Below, one piece after another: positions 18,974 through 28,087 of a stretch of 64,000 nt of DNA; the first letter of the stretch is position 1, and each line of letters begins with the position of its first letter. The DNA is from Rhodopseudomonas_A palustris_F. GTDB taxonomy: Bacteria; Pseudomonadota; Alphaproteobacteria; Rhizobiales; Xanthobacteraceae. Where the stretch lies: NCBI RefSeq assembly GCF_000013745.1, contig NC_007925.1, positions 4,092,001-4,156,000 of the forward strand, in the 5' to 3' direction. The position numbers and the translations under genes were made by a program. Below the pieces are notes generated by a model. It did not search any database. It was not told the DNA's origin and saw only the letters and a program-made list of their open reading frames with translations.

Positions 18974-19849
18974 ATGGCCACCCCCCGCGCCTACTGGAAG
19001 GGTACGCTGAAGCTGTCGCTGGTGTCATGCCCGGTGGCGCTGTATCCGGCCTCGACCAGCGTCGAGAAGACCCGCTTCCACATGATCAACGCCGAGACCG
19101 GCAACCGGCTGAAGCAGCAGATGGTCGACGAGGAAACCGGCGACGTGGTGAAGAAAGACCAGAAGGCGCGCGGCTACGAGATCAGCAAAGGCAAGTTCGT
19201 CGAGATCGAGAAGGACGAACTCGACGCGGTGCAGATCGACAGCACCCACACCATCGAGATCGACAGCTTCGTTCCCGCCGCCGAAATCGAGAAACGCTAT
19301 CTCAATCACCCCTACTACATCGTGCCTGACGGCAAGGCCGGGGTCGATGCCTTCGCGGTGATCCGCGACGCCATGAAGGACAAGGATCGCGTGGCGCTGG
19401 CGCGCATCGTGCTGACCAACCGCGAGCACGTCATCGCCATCGAGCCGTTCGGCAAGGGCCTGCTCGGCACCACGCTGCGCTACCCCTACGAACTCCGCGA
19501 CGCCGACGACTACTTCGACGGCATCAAGAGCCCGAAGATCACCAAGGACATGATCGAACTCGCCTCGCACATCCTGGACAGCAAGGCGGCGCATTTCGAT
19601 CCGTCGAAATTCAAGGACGACTACGAGACCGCGTTGAAGGCGCTGGTGAAGCGCAAGGCGTCCGGCAAGCCGTTGAAGGTCGCCGAGCGCGAAGAAAAGT
19701 CCGACAACGTCATCAGCCTGATGGACGCGTTGAAGCAGAGTTTGAAAGGCGGCAAGGCTGACACCGCACCCCGTCGCGCCCAGCCGGCGCGGCGTGGACG
19801 GGCGGCGAAGGCGCCGCGCGCGACGGCCCGACGCCGCAAGGCGAGCTGA
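18974..19849 (+). CDS. ku: Non-homologous end-joining protein Ku
   Basis: 291 residues. Ku homodimers bind double-strand DNA ends and recruit LigD. The Ku core is clear: RAYWKGTLKLSLVSCPVALYP, then FHMINAETGNRLKQQMVDEE, VEIEKDELDAVQ, YYIVPDGKAGVDAFAVIRDAM and LRYPYELRDADDYF. The C-terminus (about 255-291) is a basic Arg/Ala/Lys tail (RRAQPARRGRAAKAPRATAR), a type of extension known to add DNA binding in bacterial Ku. A GGAGAG lies before the ATG. It is divergent from ligD, giving a complete two-component NHEJ pair. Confidence 0.97.
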   Translation: MATPRAYWKGTLKLSLVSCPVALYPASTSVEKTRFHMINAETGNRLKQQMVDEETGDVVKKDQKARGYEISKGKFVEIEKDELDAVQIDSTHTIEIDSFVPAAEIEKRYLNHPYYIVPDGKAGVDAFAVIRDAMKDKDRVALARIVLTNREHVIAIEPFGKGLLGTTLRYPYELRDADDYFDGIKSPKITKDMIELASHILDSKAAHFDPSKFKDDYETALKALVKRKASGKPLKVAEREEKSDNVISLMDALKQSLKGGKADTAPRRAQPARRGRAAKAPRATARRRKAS

Positions 19850-19932
19850 TTGGCGTGCGAGGGCGCAGCCCGAACGAATCCAGACTCTAGATCATTTTGG
19901 TTGGGATCGATGCGGTTCAAGGGGCCCCGGGC

Positions 19933-20049
19933 CGTCATTCCGGGGCACGAGCAGCTTCGCTGCGAGTGAGCCCGGAATCCATAACCACCGCAGGGAGTAT
20001 GGATTCCGGACTTGCTCGTTCTTCGAACTCGCAATCCGGAATGACGACG
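19933..20049. repeat. Dispersed palindromic repeat, copy 2 (opposite sense to copy 1)
   Basis: CGTCATTCCGGGGCACGAGC at the left and GCAATCCGGAATGACGACG at the right frame an inner stem around GGAATCCATAACC. It is the reverse-oriented relative of 15283-15404. Between the ku stop and the next gene (376 bases) I see only this element and the half copy. Confidence 0.85.
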
Positions 20050-20107
20050 ACATTTTGGTTGGATGATTCAATCCCCGGAAAGTCTCTGGTACTCACCGCC
20101 CTGGGAT

Positions 20108-20160
20108 ACTGGATTCCGGGTTCGCTCGCAGCTGACGCTGCTCGTGCCCCGGACTGACGG
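20108..20160. repeat. Half copy of the dispersed palindromic repeat
   Basis: ACTGGATTCCGGGTTCGCTC followed by CGCAGCTGACGCTGCTCGTG and CCCCGGACTGACGG repeats only one arm of the element at 15283-15404, about 60 bases after copy 2. Confidence 0.7.
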
Positions 20161-20225
20161 CGGCATGTTTCGAAGCGTTGGCGCGGCTGTGGCGCACGCT
20201 CGGCGAAAGACTTTGCCGAGGTCTG

Positions 20226-20570
20226 CTATTTCGAGGCCCTAGCCTTCGACTTCTTGGCTTTGGATGTCTTGGCTTTGGATGTCTTAGCTTTGGATGTCTT
20301 GGCTTTGGACTTCTTGGCTTTGGACTTCTTGGCTTTGGACGTCTTGCTCTTGGACGTCTTGGCGCCGGACTTCTTCGAAGCCTTTTTCGCCGTCTTCTTC
20401 GACGGCACCTTGGCGCCGGCAGCGCGCGCCTCCGACAGGCCGATCGCGATCGCCTGCTTGCGGCTCTTCACCGTCTTGCCGGATCGGCCGCTCTTCAAAG
20501 TCCCGGCCTTGGTCTTCTTAACCGCGCGCTCGACTTTCGCTGCCGCCTTTTTGGAGTACTTCCGGGCCAT
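20226..20570 (-). CDS. Lysine-rich histone-like protein (DUF6496 type)
   Basis: 114 residues. The N-terminal half (MARKYSKKAAAKVERAVKKT, then SGRSGKTVKSRKQAIAIGLSEARAAG) matches a widespread small family of unknown function, DUF6496. The C-terminal half is an almost pure Lys/Ser/Ala/Thr tail made of repeated SKAKT/SKAKK pentapeptides, like histone H1 and other bacterial H1-like proteins. DNA binding is inferred from composition only. GGAG lies 6 bases before the chosen ATG (20568-20570); a second ATG one codon upstream is too close to it. It lies just beyond ku, so a chromatin or end-protection role is conceivable but unproven. Confidence 0.75.
   Translation of the reverse strand: MARKYSKKAAAKVERAVKKTKAGTLKSGRSGKTVKSRKQAIAIGLSEARAAGAKVPSKKTAKKASKKSGAKTSKSKTSKAKKSKAKKSKAKTSKAKTSKAKTSKAKKSKARASK
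20253..20372. repeat. In-frame 15-bp tandem repeat encoding the SKAKT/K tail
   Basis: Eight consecutive 15-base units, consensus CTTGGCTTTGGATGT on the plus strand, run from 20253; the last two are degenerate. Because 15 is a multiple of three, unit gain or loss changes tail length without shifting the frame. Confidence 0.85.
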
Positions 20571-20634
20571 CATGCGCTCCTGAGTTGTCCGGAATAATTT
20601 CCATCGCAACTGATGGTTCCGTGCGCAACGAAGC

Positions 20635-20877
20635 TCAGGTCGTCACGGTCGATTCGACCTTCTCGATCACGAACACGATGTGCTGGTCGCGGCGTTCACG
20701 GATTTCGACCCGATCACCGGTTTCGATCACCAGATTAGGAATGTCGATGACCGACAATGGATCGGTGCAGCAGACCTCCAGGAGGTCGCCGGCGCGCAAT
20801 GACTTCAGCGCCTTACGGGTCCGCAAGGCGGGAAGCGGGCATTTCAGCCCTGTCAGATCGAGCATGGTTGTTGTCAT
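20635..20877 (-). CDS. TusA/SirA-family sulfur carrier protein
   Basis: 80 residues. The sulfurtransferase signature is present near the N-terminus (LDLTGLKCPLPALRTRKAL), with the Cys-Pro-x-Pro motif at about residues 13-16. Then come a short beta-alpha-beta body (LEVCCTDPLSVIDIPNLV) and the strand IVFVIEK. Family members carry persulfide sulfur on the CPxP cysteine for tRNA thiolation, molybdenum cofactor biosynthesis or sulfur oxidation. It is divergent from mobA with 80 bases between starts, which suits a sulfur role in molybdoenzyme maturation, but that is inference. Confidence 0.88.
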   Translation of the reverse strand: MTTTMLDLTGLKCPLPALRTRKALKSLRAGDLLEVCCTDPLSVIDIPNLVIETGDRVEIRERRDQHIVFVIEKVESTVTT

Positions 20878-20957
20878 GAAAAGACGATGGCGAAGAGCCG
20901 CGGCCGCGTCAATCGCCTTGGCCGTTCATCCAACGTAATGCTATCACCGGTACCGCA

Positions 20958-21596
20958 ATGACACAGTCAGCCTTCGACATCTCGACGCCTCCCGCGGTAA
21001 TTCTCGCCGGCGGATTGGCACGGCGGCTCGGCGGCGGCGACAAACCGCTGCGCAGCATCGGCGGGCGCAGCCTGCTGCACCGGGTGATTGCCAGGCTGGC
21101 GCCGCAATGCGATGGCCTCGTGCTCAATGCCAATGGCGATCCGGCGCGATTCGCCGGCTTCGGCCTCCCGGTGGTGGCCGACAGCGTAGCTGGTTTCGCC
21201 GGTCCGCTGGCGGGGGTGCTGGCCGGGCTGGACTGGGTCGCGGCCAACCGCCCGGAGATTCGGTGGCTGCTGAGCGCGCCGGCGGATTGTCCATTTCTGC
21301 CGCGCGATCTGGTGGCGCAGCTCCAGCACGCGCTAGGCGAACAACACGCGCAACTCGCGGTGGCGGCCTCCGGCGGCCGCTCGCACCCGGTGGTGGGGCT
21401 GTGGGACGTCGGTGAGCGCGAGCGGCTGCGCCACGCGCTGGCTGTCGAAGGCGTTCGCAAGGTCGGCGAATTTCTCGCGCGCTATCAGGTCGCCACCGTG
21501 GACTGGCCGACGCAACCGTTCGATGCATTCTTCAATGCCAACACCGGCGACGACCTCGCCGAAGCCGAAATCCTCGCTGCGCTCGATCGCGATTGA
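20958..21596 (+). CDS. mobA: Molybdenum cofactor guanylyltransferase
   Basis: 212 residues. It attaches GMP to molybdopterin to make the guanine dinucleotide cofactor. The nucleotidyltransferase signature AVILAGGLARRLGGGDKPL lies at about residues 13-31. LLSAPADCPFLPRDLV carries the metal-binding Asp, and the C-terminus has PFDAFFNANTGDDLAEAE, typical of MobA. It is convergent with ureF, with about 100 bases between stops and nothing recognisable in that gap. The ribosome binding site is weak. Confidence 0.9.
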   Translation: MTQSAFDISTPPAVILAGGLARRLGGGDKPLRSIGGRSLLHRVIARLAPQCDGLVLNANGDPARFAGFGLPVVADSVAGFAGPLAGVLAGLDWVAANRPEIRWLLSAPADCPFLPRDLVAQLQHALGEQHAQLAVAASGGRSHPVVGLWDVGERERLRHALAVEGVRKVGEFLARYQVATVDWPTQPFDAFFNANTGDDLAEAEILAALDRD

Positions 21597-21695
21597 TCGC
21601 GGAGCAGTCACTGCGGCGGCGGAACCCGACGCCAACAAGGCCGACCGCCGAAACCCGCCGCCGAACGAGAACGGCCGGATCTGAACTCATCCCGG

Positions 21696-22421
21696 TCACG
21701 AGCGAAACAGCCGGGTGTATTGCGCTTCGTGCTGCAGACTGGCGAGATCGGCACGGAACGTGGCGCCGCCGAGATCGTCGAGGCTTGCTATCAAAGCCCG
21801 GGCGCCGGTCGCGATCACCGCGGGCTCCAGCGCCGCGATCAGGCGCTGGCTGTCGGTCTGGCCGAGCGGAATGAGCCGCGCGCCGGCGGAAATCCAGTTC
21901 GACACCACGGCGTGCAAGAAGCCGTGCAGCGTCGCGGCGAGCGGCACGCCATGCGCGGCGCTGACGATACCGACCGCGACCGGGTACGCCGTCAGGCCGG
22001 CGCAATCCGCCACGGCGCGCTCCAGGCGGCCGTTGGCCCAGGCGGCGCGGGCGATCTCGACAAAGGCGCGGCCCTGCGCCGTGGTCTCCAGATGGCGCTC
22101 GCGCGACGATACGTAAGCGCAAGCCAGTTCGGCCAAGGACCGCAACGCATCATCGTCGTTGCTGATCACGGCGCGATGCGCGTGTGCCAGCAGCACCGCG
22201 TCGCAGAAGCCGGTGCCGTGGCTCAGCATCGCTGCCAACCACGCCTGCAGCGTCGGCGCGTCGACGACGTCGCCGGCCTCCACCGCCCATTCGATGCCGC
22301 TGGAATAGGAAAACGCGCCGACCGGAAACGCCGGCGACAACCAGGTCATCAATCGGTACAGCGCCGCAGCCTGCGCGGCGGACAGCGCCGCGTCGTCCTG
22401 GCTATTTGTGCTCGTGGCCAT
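21696..22421 (-). CDS. ureF: Urease accessory protein UreF
   Basis: 241 residues. With UreD and UreG it forms the complex that delivers nickel to apo-urease. UreF features are LYRLMTWLSPAFPVGAFSYS, then GIEWAVEAGDV, VSNWISAGARLIPLGQTDSQ and a C-terminal EAQYTRLFRS. The ATG at 22419-22421 lies inside the end of ureE (20-base overlap), so the UreF start is written in another frame within the His-rich UreE tail codons, pointing to translational coupling. It is the last urease gene here; ureG, which normally follows, is absent. Confidence 0.93.
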   Translation of the reverse strand: MATSTNSQDDAALSAAQAAALYRLMTWLSPAFPVGAFSYSSGIEWAVEAGDVVDAPTLQAWLAAMLSHGTGFCDAVLLAHAHRAVISNDDDALRSLAELACAYVSSRERHLETTAQGRAFVEIARAAWANGRLERAVADCAGLTAYPVAVGIVSAAHGVPLAATLHGFLHAVVSNWISAGARLIPLGQTDSQRLIAALEPAVIATGARALIASLDDLGGATFRADLASLQHEAQYTRLFRS

Positions 22422-23037
22422 GGCCGTGGTGATCGTGGCCGCAATGCTCGTCGTGGACGTGGTGATCATCGTGCGCGGCATGGTCGTGATGCGCGTGATC
22501 GTGCTTGCCGTGGTCGTGCTGCGCATGCTTGCCGTGATCATGATCGTGGTGGGCGTGACTATCATGCGCGTGATCATGCCCGGCGTGATCGTGGCTGGGC
22601 TCCGCCGGCGGCGCGTAGGCGCCGCCTTCCGGATCGAACGGCGCCTCGATCTCGACGGTTTTCGCGCCGAGCCCTTGCACCATCTCCTCGATGACGTGAT
22701 CGCGGCGGATCCGCAGCCCCTTGGCCATGATCTGCGTCGGCAGATGGCGGTTGCCGAGATGCCAGGCGATGCGCACCAATTCTTTCGGATCGCTGCCGCG
22801 GATTTCGATCAACGGTTCGGCGGCGGCCACCACCTCGACCAGCCGGCCGTCTTCCAGCACCAACGCGTCGCCGCCGCGCAGCGCCACCGCGTGTTCGAGG
22901 TCGAGCAAGAACTGCAATCCACGGGTGCCGACCATCGCGGTGCGCCGGCGATGGCGGTCGTCGAAATCCAGCACCACGGTGTCGGCGGCGGCCTCGCTCC
23001 AACGATGCTGGCCTTTGACGCTGGTTGCGCGGATCAT
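22402..23037 (-). CDS. ureE: Urease accessory nickel chaperone UreE with long His-rich tail
   Basis: 211 residues. The core (about 1-145) has VLDFDDRHRRRTAMVGTRG and AWHLGNRHLPTQIM, the conserved nickel-site motif of UreE dimers. From about residue 148 to the end, 29 of 64 residues are histidine, in runs such as HDHAGHDHAHDSHAHHDHDH. Such tails bind several nickel ions and act as storage or delivery (family knowledge). The ATG at 23035-23037 sits just after a GAGAAC. A 296-base gap with a palindromic repeat separates it from ureC. Confidence 0.93.
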   Translation of the reverse strand: MIRATSVKGQHRWSEAAADTVVLDFDDRHRRRTAMVGTRGLQFLLDLEHAVALRGGDALVLEDGRLVEVVAAAEPLIEIRGSDPKELVRIAWHLGNRHLPTQIMAKGLRIRRDHVIEEMVQGLGAKTVEIEAPFDPEGGAYAPPAEPSHDHAGHDHAHDSHAHHDHDHGKHAQHDHGKHDHAHHDHAAHDDHHVHDEHCGHDHHGHGHEHK

Positions 23038-23177
23038 GTTGTTCTCACAGTTCTCGACCTGATCGTCGCATGCGACGGCTGGATCATCGCGGTAGCTCCG
23101 CTTCGCCTGTCGCTTGCGGCCGGACAATACGGGCTGGGCGGGCGAGATAGAAGCGATTGTTTGCGGCGGCCGCGCCC

Positions 23178-23316
23178 GCTGTGTCCCGGACGCGGTGCAG
23201 CGCCTTGGCGCTGCGCCGTGAGCCGGGACCGTTGCAAGCGCCGCGTTGCGTAACGGCCCCGGCTCTGCAGCGCACCACGCCGCTTCGCGGCGCGCTGCAC
23301 TGCGTCCGGGGCACGC
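23178..23316. repeat. Palindromic repeat between ureC and ureE
   Basis: GCTGTGTCCCGGACGCGGTG on the left pairs with CACTGCGTCCGGGGCACGC on the right, with several nested stems (GCGCCTTGGCGC, CCGCTTCGCGG). It occupies most of the ureC-ureE gap. No gene was seen in the gap. Confidence 0.75.
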
Positions 23317-23333
23317 AAGCCTCAATACAAGCT

Positions 23334-25046
<1,713 letters not shown>

Positions 25047-25059
25047 GGCATGGTCCTTA

Positions 25060-25452
25060 CTAGGTTTTCAGCGACCGGAATGGCAGGGTTTTGGCGGCCT
25101 TCTTGTCGAATGTCATGGTCGCATCGCATCCGAAGGCGAGGTTGAGTTCACCGATCATACAGTCGGCAAAGTCGGCAAGCCCTTTGCCGTATTGCTCCAC
25201 CGCGCGCTCGATCGACGGGGCAAACGGCAGGACGAACTCCGGAGCCGCAACAATGCGCTGCAATCGCGCATGGATCGCTTTTCGATCGAGCCCGAACGAC
25301 GCGCGCAACGCCCAGACGAATTCCACCAGCACCACCGGATTGATAAAGACGCTGCCTTGCGATCGAACCATGTCCCGCGCCGCAGTGGTCTGAGCGGCGT
25401 TGTCATCCGCCTCGAAGAAACGTAGCAAGACATTGGTATCGATCGCGATCAT
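25060..25452 (-). CDS. PIN-domain ribonuclease toxin (VapC family), inside urease operon
   Basis: 130 residues. PIN-domain acidic residues are all present: Asp5 (MIAIDTNVLLRFF), Glu44 (VLVEFVWALR), Asp97 (LADFADCMIGELN) and Asp116 (TMTFDKKAAKTLPF). VapC toxins cleave tRNA or rRNA and are held inactive by a partner antitoxin. Its ATG overlaps the stop of the upstream AbrB-type antitoxin by 4 bases. It sits between ureB and ureC in the same orientation, so it is probably transcribed with urease. All catalytic residues are intact, so it is not obviously decayed. Confidence 0.9.
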   Translation of the reverse strand: MIAIDTNVLLRFFEADDNAAQTTAARDMVRSQGSVFINPVVLVEFVWALRASFGLDRKAIHARLQRIVAAPEFVLPFAPSIERAVEQYGKGLADFADCMIGELNLAFGCDATMTFDKKAAKTLPFRSLKT

Positions 25453-25733
25453 CCCCGCCGCCTGCCCGGGCGCGGGAATTTCTCGACGATTGTCGCGGTG
25501 ATCGCGTCATCGATATCTTTCCTCGTGCTCGGGCGTCCGCGTGACGGCAGTTGCAGCTCGTCGAAATTCTCGAAAATGCTGCGCCGCTTGACGGCCGTGA
25601 CCGTCAGCCTGCCGGACGCGGACAGATCGAAGTCGAGCCGATCGCCCGCCGTCACCCCCAAGCGCTCACGGATCGAGGCCGGTAAGGTGATCTGTCCTTT
25701 CGACGTGACGGTTGCAGAGGCTTTGTAAGACAT
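25449..25733 (-). CDS. AbrB/MazE-fold antitoxin (VapB family), inside urease operon
   Basis: 94 residues. The N-terminal swapped-hairpin DNA-binding domain is clear (ATVTSKGQITLPASIRERLG, then GDRLDFDLSASGRLTVTAVK). The remainder (FENFDELQLPSRGRPSTRKD) would wrap the toxin. An AAGGAG 8 bases before the ATG is the strongest ribosome binding site nearby, which suits an antitoxin made in excess. It may autoregulate, but no operator was identified; the gap to ureB is only 45 bases. Confidence 0.9.
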   Translation of the reverse strand: MSYKASATVTSKGQITLPASIRERLGVTAGDRLDFDLSASGRLTVTAVKRRSIFENFDELQLPSRGRPSTRKDIDDAITATIVEKFPRPGRRRG

Positions 25734-25778
25734 GGCTCGAACTCCTTACATCCAAGGTAGTCCTTACACTTCGGCTCA

Positions 25779-26093
25779 TCAAGCCTTGTCCAGCTTCCCC
25801 ATCACCTCGCCGCGGAAGCCGTAGACCTCGCGCTTGCCGGCCAATGCCACCAGCTGCACCTCGCGGCTCTGCCCCGGCTCGAACCGCACCGCGGTGCCGG
25901 CGGCGATGTCGAGCCGCATGCCGCGGGCTTTGGCGCGGTCGAATTGCAGCGCCGGATTGGTCTCGAAGAAATGATAGTGCGAGCCGACCTGGATCGGCCG
26001 GTCGCCGGCATTGGCGACGCTCAGCGTCGCCGTTTCGCGCTCCGCGTTGAGCTCGATCTCGCCGTCCTGGATGAACAGTTCGCCGGGGATCAT
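25779..26093 (-). CDS. ureB: Urease beta subunit
   Basis: 104 residues. A structural subunit of the (alpha-beta-gamma)3 urease. Family landmarks are MIPGELFIQDGEIELNAER, then DRPIQVGSHYHFFETNPAL and FDRAKARGMRLDIAAGTAVR, ending GFRGEVMGKLD. It follows ureA by 7 bases, as usual, and is then followed by the toxin-antitoxin pair instead of ureC. Confidence 0.97.
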   Translation of the reverse strand: MIPGELFIQDGEIELNAERETATLSVANAGDRPIQVGSHYHFFETNPALQFDRAKARGMRLDIAAGTAVRFEPGQSREVQLVALAGKREVYGFRGEVMGKLDKA

Positions 26094-26100
26094 GGATGCC

Positions 26101-26403
26101 TCATCGGATCGGCTCGTGCACGGTGACGAGCTTGGTGCCGTCGGGGAACGTGGCCTCGACCTGGATGTCGTGGATCATTTCGGGAATGCCATCCATGCAC
26201 TGCGCGCGGGTGATCACCTCGGCGCCGGCCTGCATCAGTTCGGCGACGCTGCGGCCGTCGCGCGCGCCTTCGACGATGAAATCCGAAATGATCGCGACGG
26301 CTTCCGGATGGTTGAGCTTGACGCCGCGCGCCAGGCGCAGCCGCGCCACCATCGCGGCCAAGGAGATCAACAACTTGTCTTTTTCACGGGGAGAGAGATT
26401 CAT
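26101..26403 (-). CDS. ureA: Urease gamma subunit
   Basis: 100 residues. It starts MNLSPREKDKLLISLAAMVA and contains GVKLNHPEAVAIISDFIVEG and GARDGRSVAELM, ending FPDGTKLVTVHEPIR, all standard for UreA. Length is exactly that of the family. GGGGAGAG lies just before the ATG. It lies between ureD and ureB, with gaps of 24 and 7 bases. Confidence 0.97.
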   Translation of the reverse strand: MNLSPREKDKLLISLAAMVARLRLARGVKLNHPEAVAIISDFIVEGARDGRSVAELMQAGAEVITRAQCMDGIPEMIHDIQVEATFPDGTKLVTVHEPIR

Positions 26404-26427
26404 GCGAACACTCGATCGATCACTAAC

Positions 26428-27261
26428 CTAACTAAGCCACAGCCGCGGCAACGCGGTGCCGCTGGCGCAGCCGAGCACCGCCATCATATCGGTGCGCAGC
26501 CGCGCCGCATCTTGGGCACAGAACCGCGCCATTGCAAATCCATTCCAGGCGGAAATCCCGACCTCGCCGCTAAAGCTCGGCGCGCTGTCGCGAATTCGTT
26601 GCACCAGCGCTTCGTCGCCCGGCACGATCAGCGCGGTGCCGATCGCGGCAGCGCCGTTGGCCACCGCGCGATGCGCCAACGTCGCGCCGATGTCGCCGTC
26701 GAGCCGCACGGTTTCGGCGAACACCAGCCGGCCGCCGCGCCGCAGCCGCCAGCGGTCGACGAACTCGCCGGACAGCATCCGTTCGCCCATCGCGGCGCGG
26801 CCGAACACCACGATCTCGCACAGCAGCAGCGAGGCGGTCTCTGCCAGATCGATGTCGATGCTGCGCGCGACGCGCGCCTGATCGAACAAGATGGTCTCCT
26901 GCGGCAGCCAGGCGAGATGCGCATTCGCTGCCGCCGCGAGCGCGATGCGGATCTGCGCCGGCGCGCCGGCCGCGCGGTAGAGCTTCTCGGCCGCCGCGGT
27001 GGTCAGCGTCAGCCTGGTGCCCTCGCCGGCCGCAATGTCGGTATCGAAACGATCGCCGCCGGCGATGCCGCCCGCGGTGTTGATGAACACCGCCGACAAG
27101 CCTTCGGCCTCGGGCGAGGGAAACCGCACCCGCAGCGAGCCGGATTCCTGCACCCGGCCGCGGCGCGTCATGCCGTCCTGCAGGCGGACGTCGAACTTGA
27201 CCGCGCCCTGCGCGCGATTGGCGGCGAAAATCGCGGCGGCGCTGGTGTCGAGGGGCGTCAC
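26428..27261 (-). CDS. ureD: Urease accessory protein UreD
   Basis: 277 residues with the GTG start at 27259-27261. It is a scaffold that binds apo-urease and relays nickel with UreF/UreG. Motifs are GRVQESGSLRVRFP, INTAGGIAGGDRFD, TLTTAAAEKLYRA and LPQETILFDQARVARSIDID. An in-frame ATG at 27354 would add 31 residues, but that stretch translates a 10-bp palindrome (27307-27328) and reads unlike UreD. The GTG gives the usual UreD length, so I prefer it. It is the first urease gene after urtE; a promoter in the 110-base gap is possible but none was identified. Confidence 0.9.
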   Translation of the reverse strand: MTPLDTSAAAIFAANRAQGAVKFDVRLQDGMTRRGRVQESGSLRVRFPSPEAEGLSAVFINTAGGIAGGDRFDTDIAAGEGTRLTLTTAAAEKLYRAAGAPAQIRIALAAAANAHLAWLPQETILFDQARVARSIDIDLAETASLLLCEIVVFGRAAMGERMLSGEFVDRWRLRRGGRLVFAETVRLDGDIGATLAHRAVANGAAAIGTALIVPGDEALVQRIRDSAPSFSGEVGISAWNGFAMARFCAQDAARLRTDMMAVLGCASGTALPRLWLS

Positions 27262-27306
27262 GGCCTGGATGACTTCCGCAGCATCGCGGCAACGGCAGCG
27301 CGCACC

Positions 27307-27328
27307 CTCTCCCCGCTTGCGGGGAGAG
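27307..27328. repeat. Perfect 10-bp hairpin in the urtE-ureD gap
   Basis: CTCTCCCCGC-tt-GCGGGGAGAG is a perfect stem with a 2-base loop. It lies between the urtE stop and the preferred ureD start. It has the form of short REP elements seen elsewhere in the window, for example at about 63238-63258. Confidence 0.8.
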
Positions 27329-27371
27329 CTGAGGCCGAACCCGTGTCTCGCCATTCCGCGATCATGAATTC

Positions 27372-28067
27372 TTACAGCGCCATCTGGCGGCTGATCTCGC
27401 TGGGATCGAGGCTGGCGCGATCGCAGGAAAACTTCACCGCGCCGCGGTCCATCACGGCGAAGTTGTCGCCGAGTTCGCAGGCGAAGTCGAGATATTGCTC
27501 GACCAGCACGATGGCGATGTTGCCAAGCCCGCGCAGATAAGAGATCGCGCGGCCGATGTCCTTGATGATCGAGGGCTGGATGCCTTCGGTCGGCTCGTCG
27601 AGCAGCAGCAGCTTCGGCCGCATCACCAGCGCGCGGCCGATCGCCAATTGCTGCTGCTGGCCGCCGCTTAGATCGCCGCCGCGCCGCCCGAGCATCGAGT
27701 TCAACACCGGAAACAGCGCGAACACGTCGTCCGGAATGGTCTTGTCGGCGCGCTTCAGCGGCGCGTAGCCGGTCTTCAGATTCTCCTCGACGGTGAGCAA
27801 TGGGAAAATCTCGCGGCCCTGCGGCACGAAAGAGATGCCGCGGCGCGCCCGCTCATAGGGCTTCAGCTTGGAAATGTCGTGGCCGTCGAAGCTGATCGAG
27901 CCACTTGAAATCGCCTGCTGGCCGACCAGCGCGCGCAGCAGGCTGGTCTTGCCGACGCCGTTGCGCCCGAGCACGCAGGTGACCTTGCCGGGCTGCGCCG
28001 AAATCGAGACGCCGCGCAGCGCTTGGGCCGCGCCGTAATACAGGCTGATGTTGTCGACGGTCAGCAT
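27372..28067 (-). CDS. urtE: Urea ABC transporter ATP-binding protein UrtE
   Basis: 231 residues, LivF-like ATPase. Walker A is GRNGVGKTS, the signature is LSGGQQQQLAIGRAL, and Walker B is LLLLDEPTEGIQPS; the last phrase (TEGIQPSI) is characteristic of UrtE. It works with UrtD to power urea uptake through UrtB/UrtC. It is the fifth gene of urtABCDE. A repeat-bearing gap of 139 bases precedes it and ureD follows. Confidence 0.95.
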   Translation of the reverse strand: MLTVDNISLYYGAAQALRGVSISAQPGKVTCVLGRNGVGKTSLLRALVGQQAISSGSISFDGHDISKLKPYERARRGISFVPQGREIFPLLTVEENLKTGYAPLKRADKTIPDDVFALFPVLNSMLGRRGGDLSGGQQQQLAIGRALVMRPKLLLLDEPTEGIQPSIIKDIGRAISYLRGLGNIAIVLVEQYLDFACELGDNFAVMDRGAVKFSCDRASLDPSEISRQMAL

Positions 28068-28087
28068 CGGTGGTCCTCAACGCGGCG

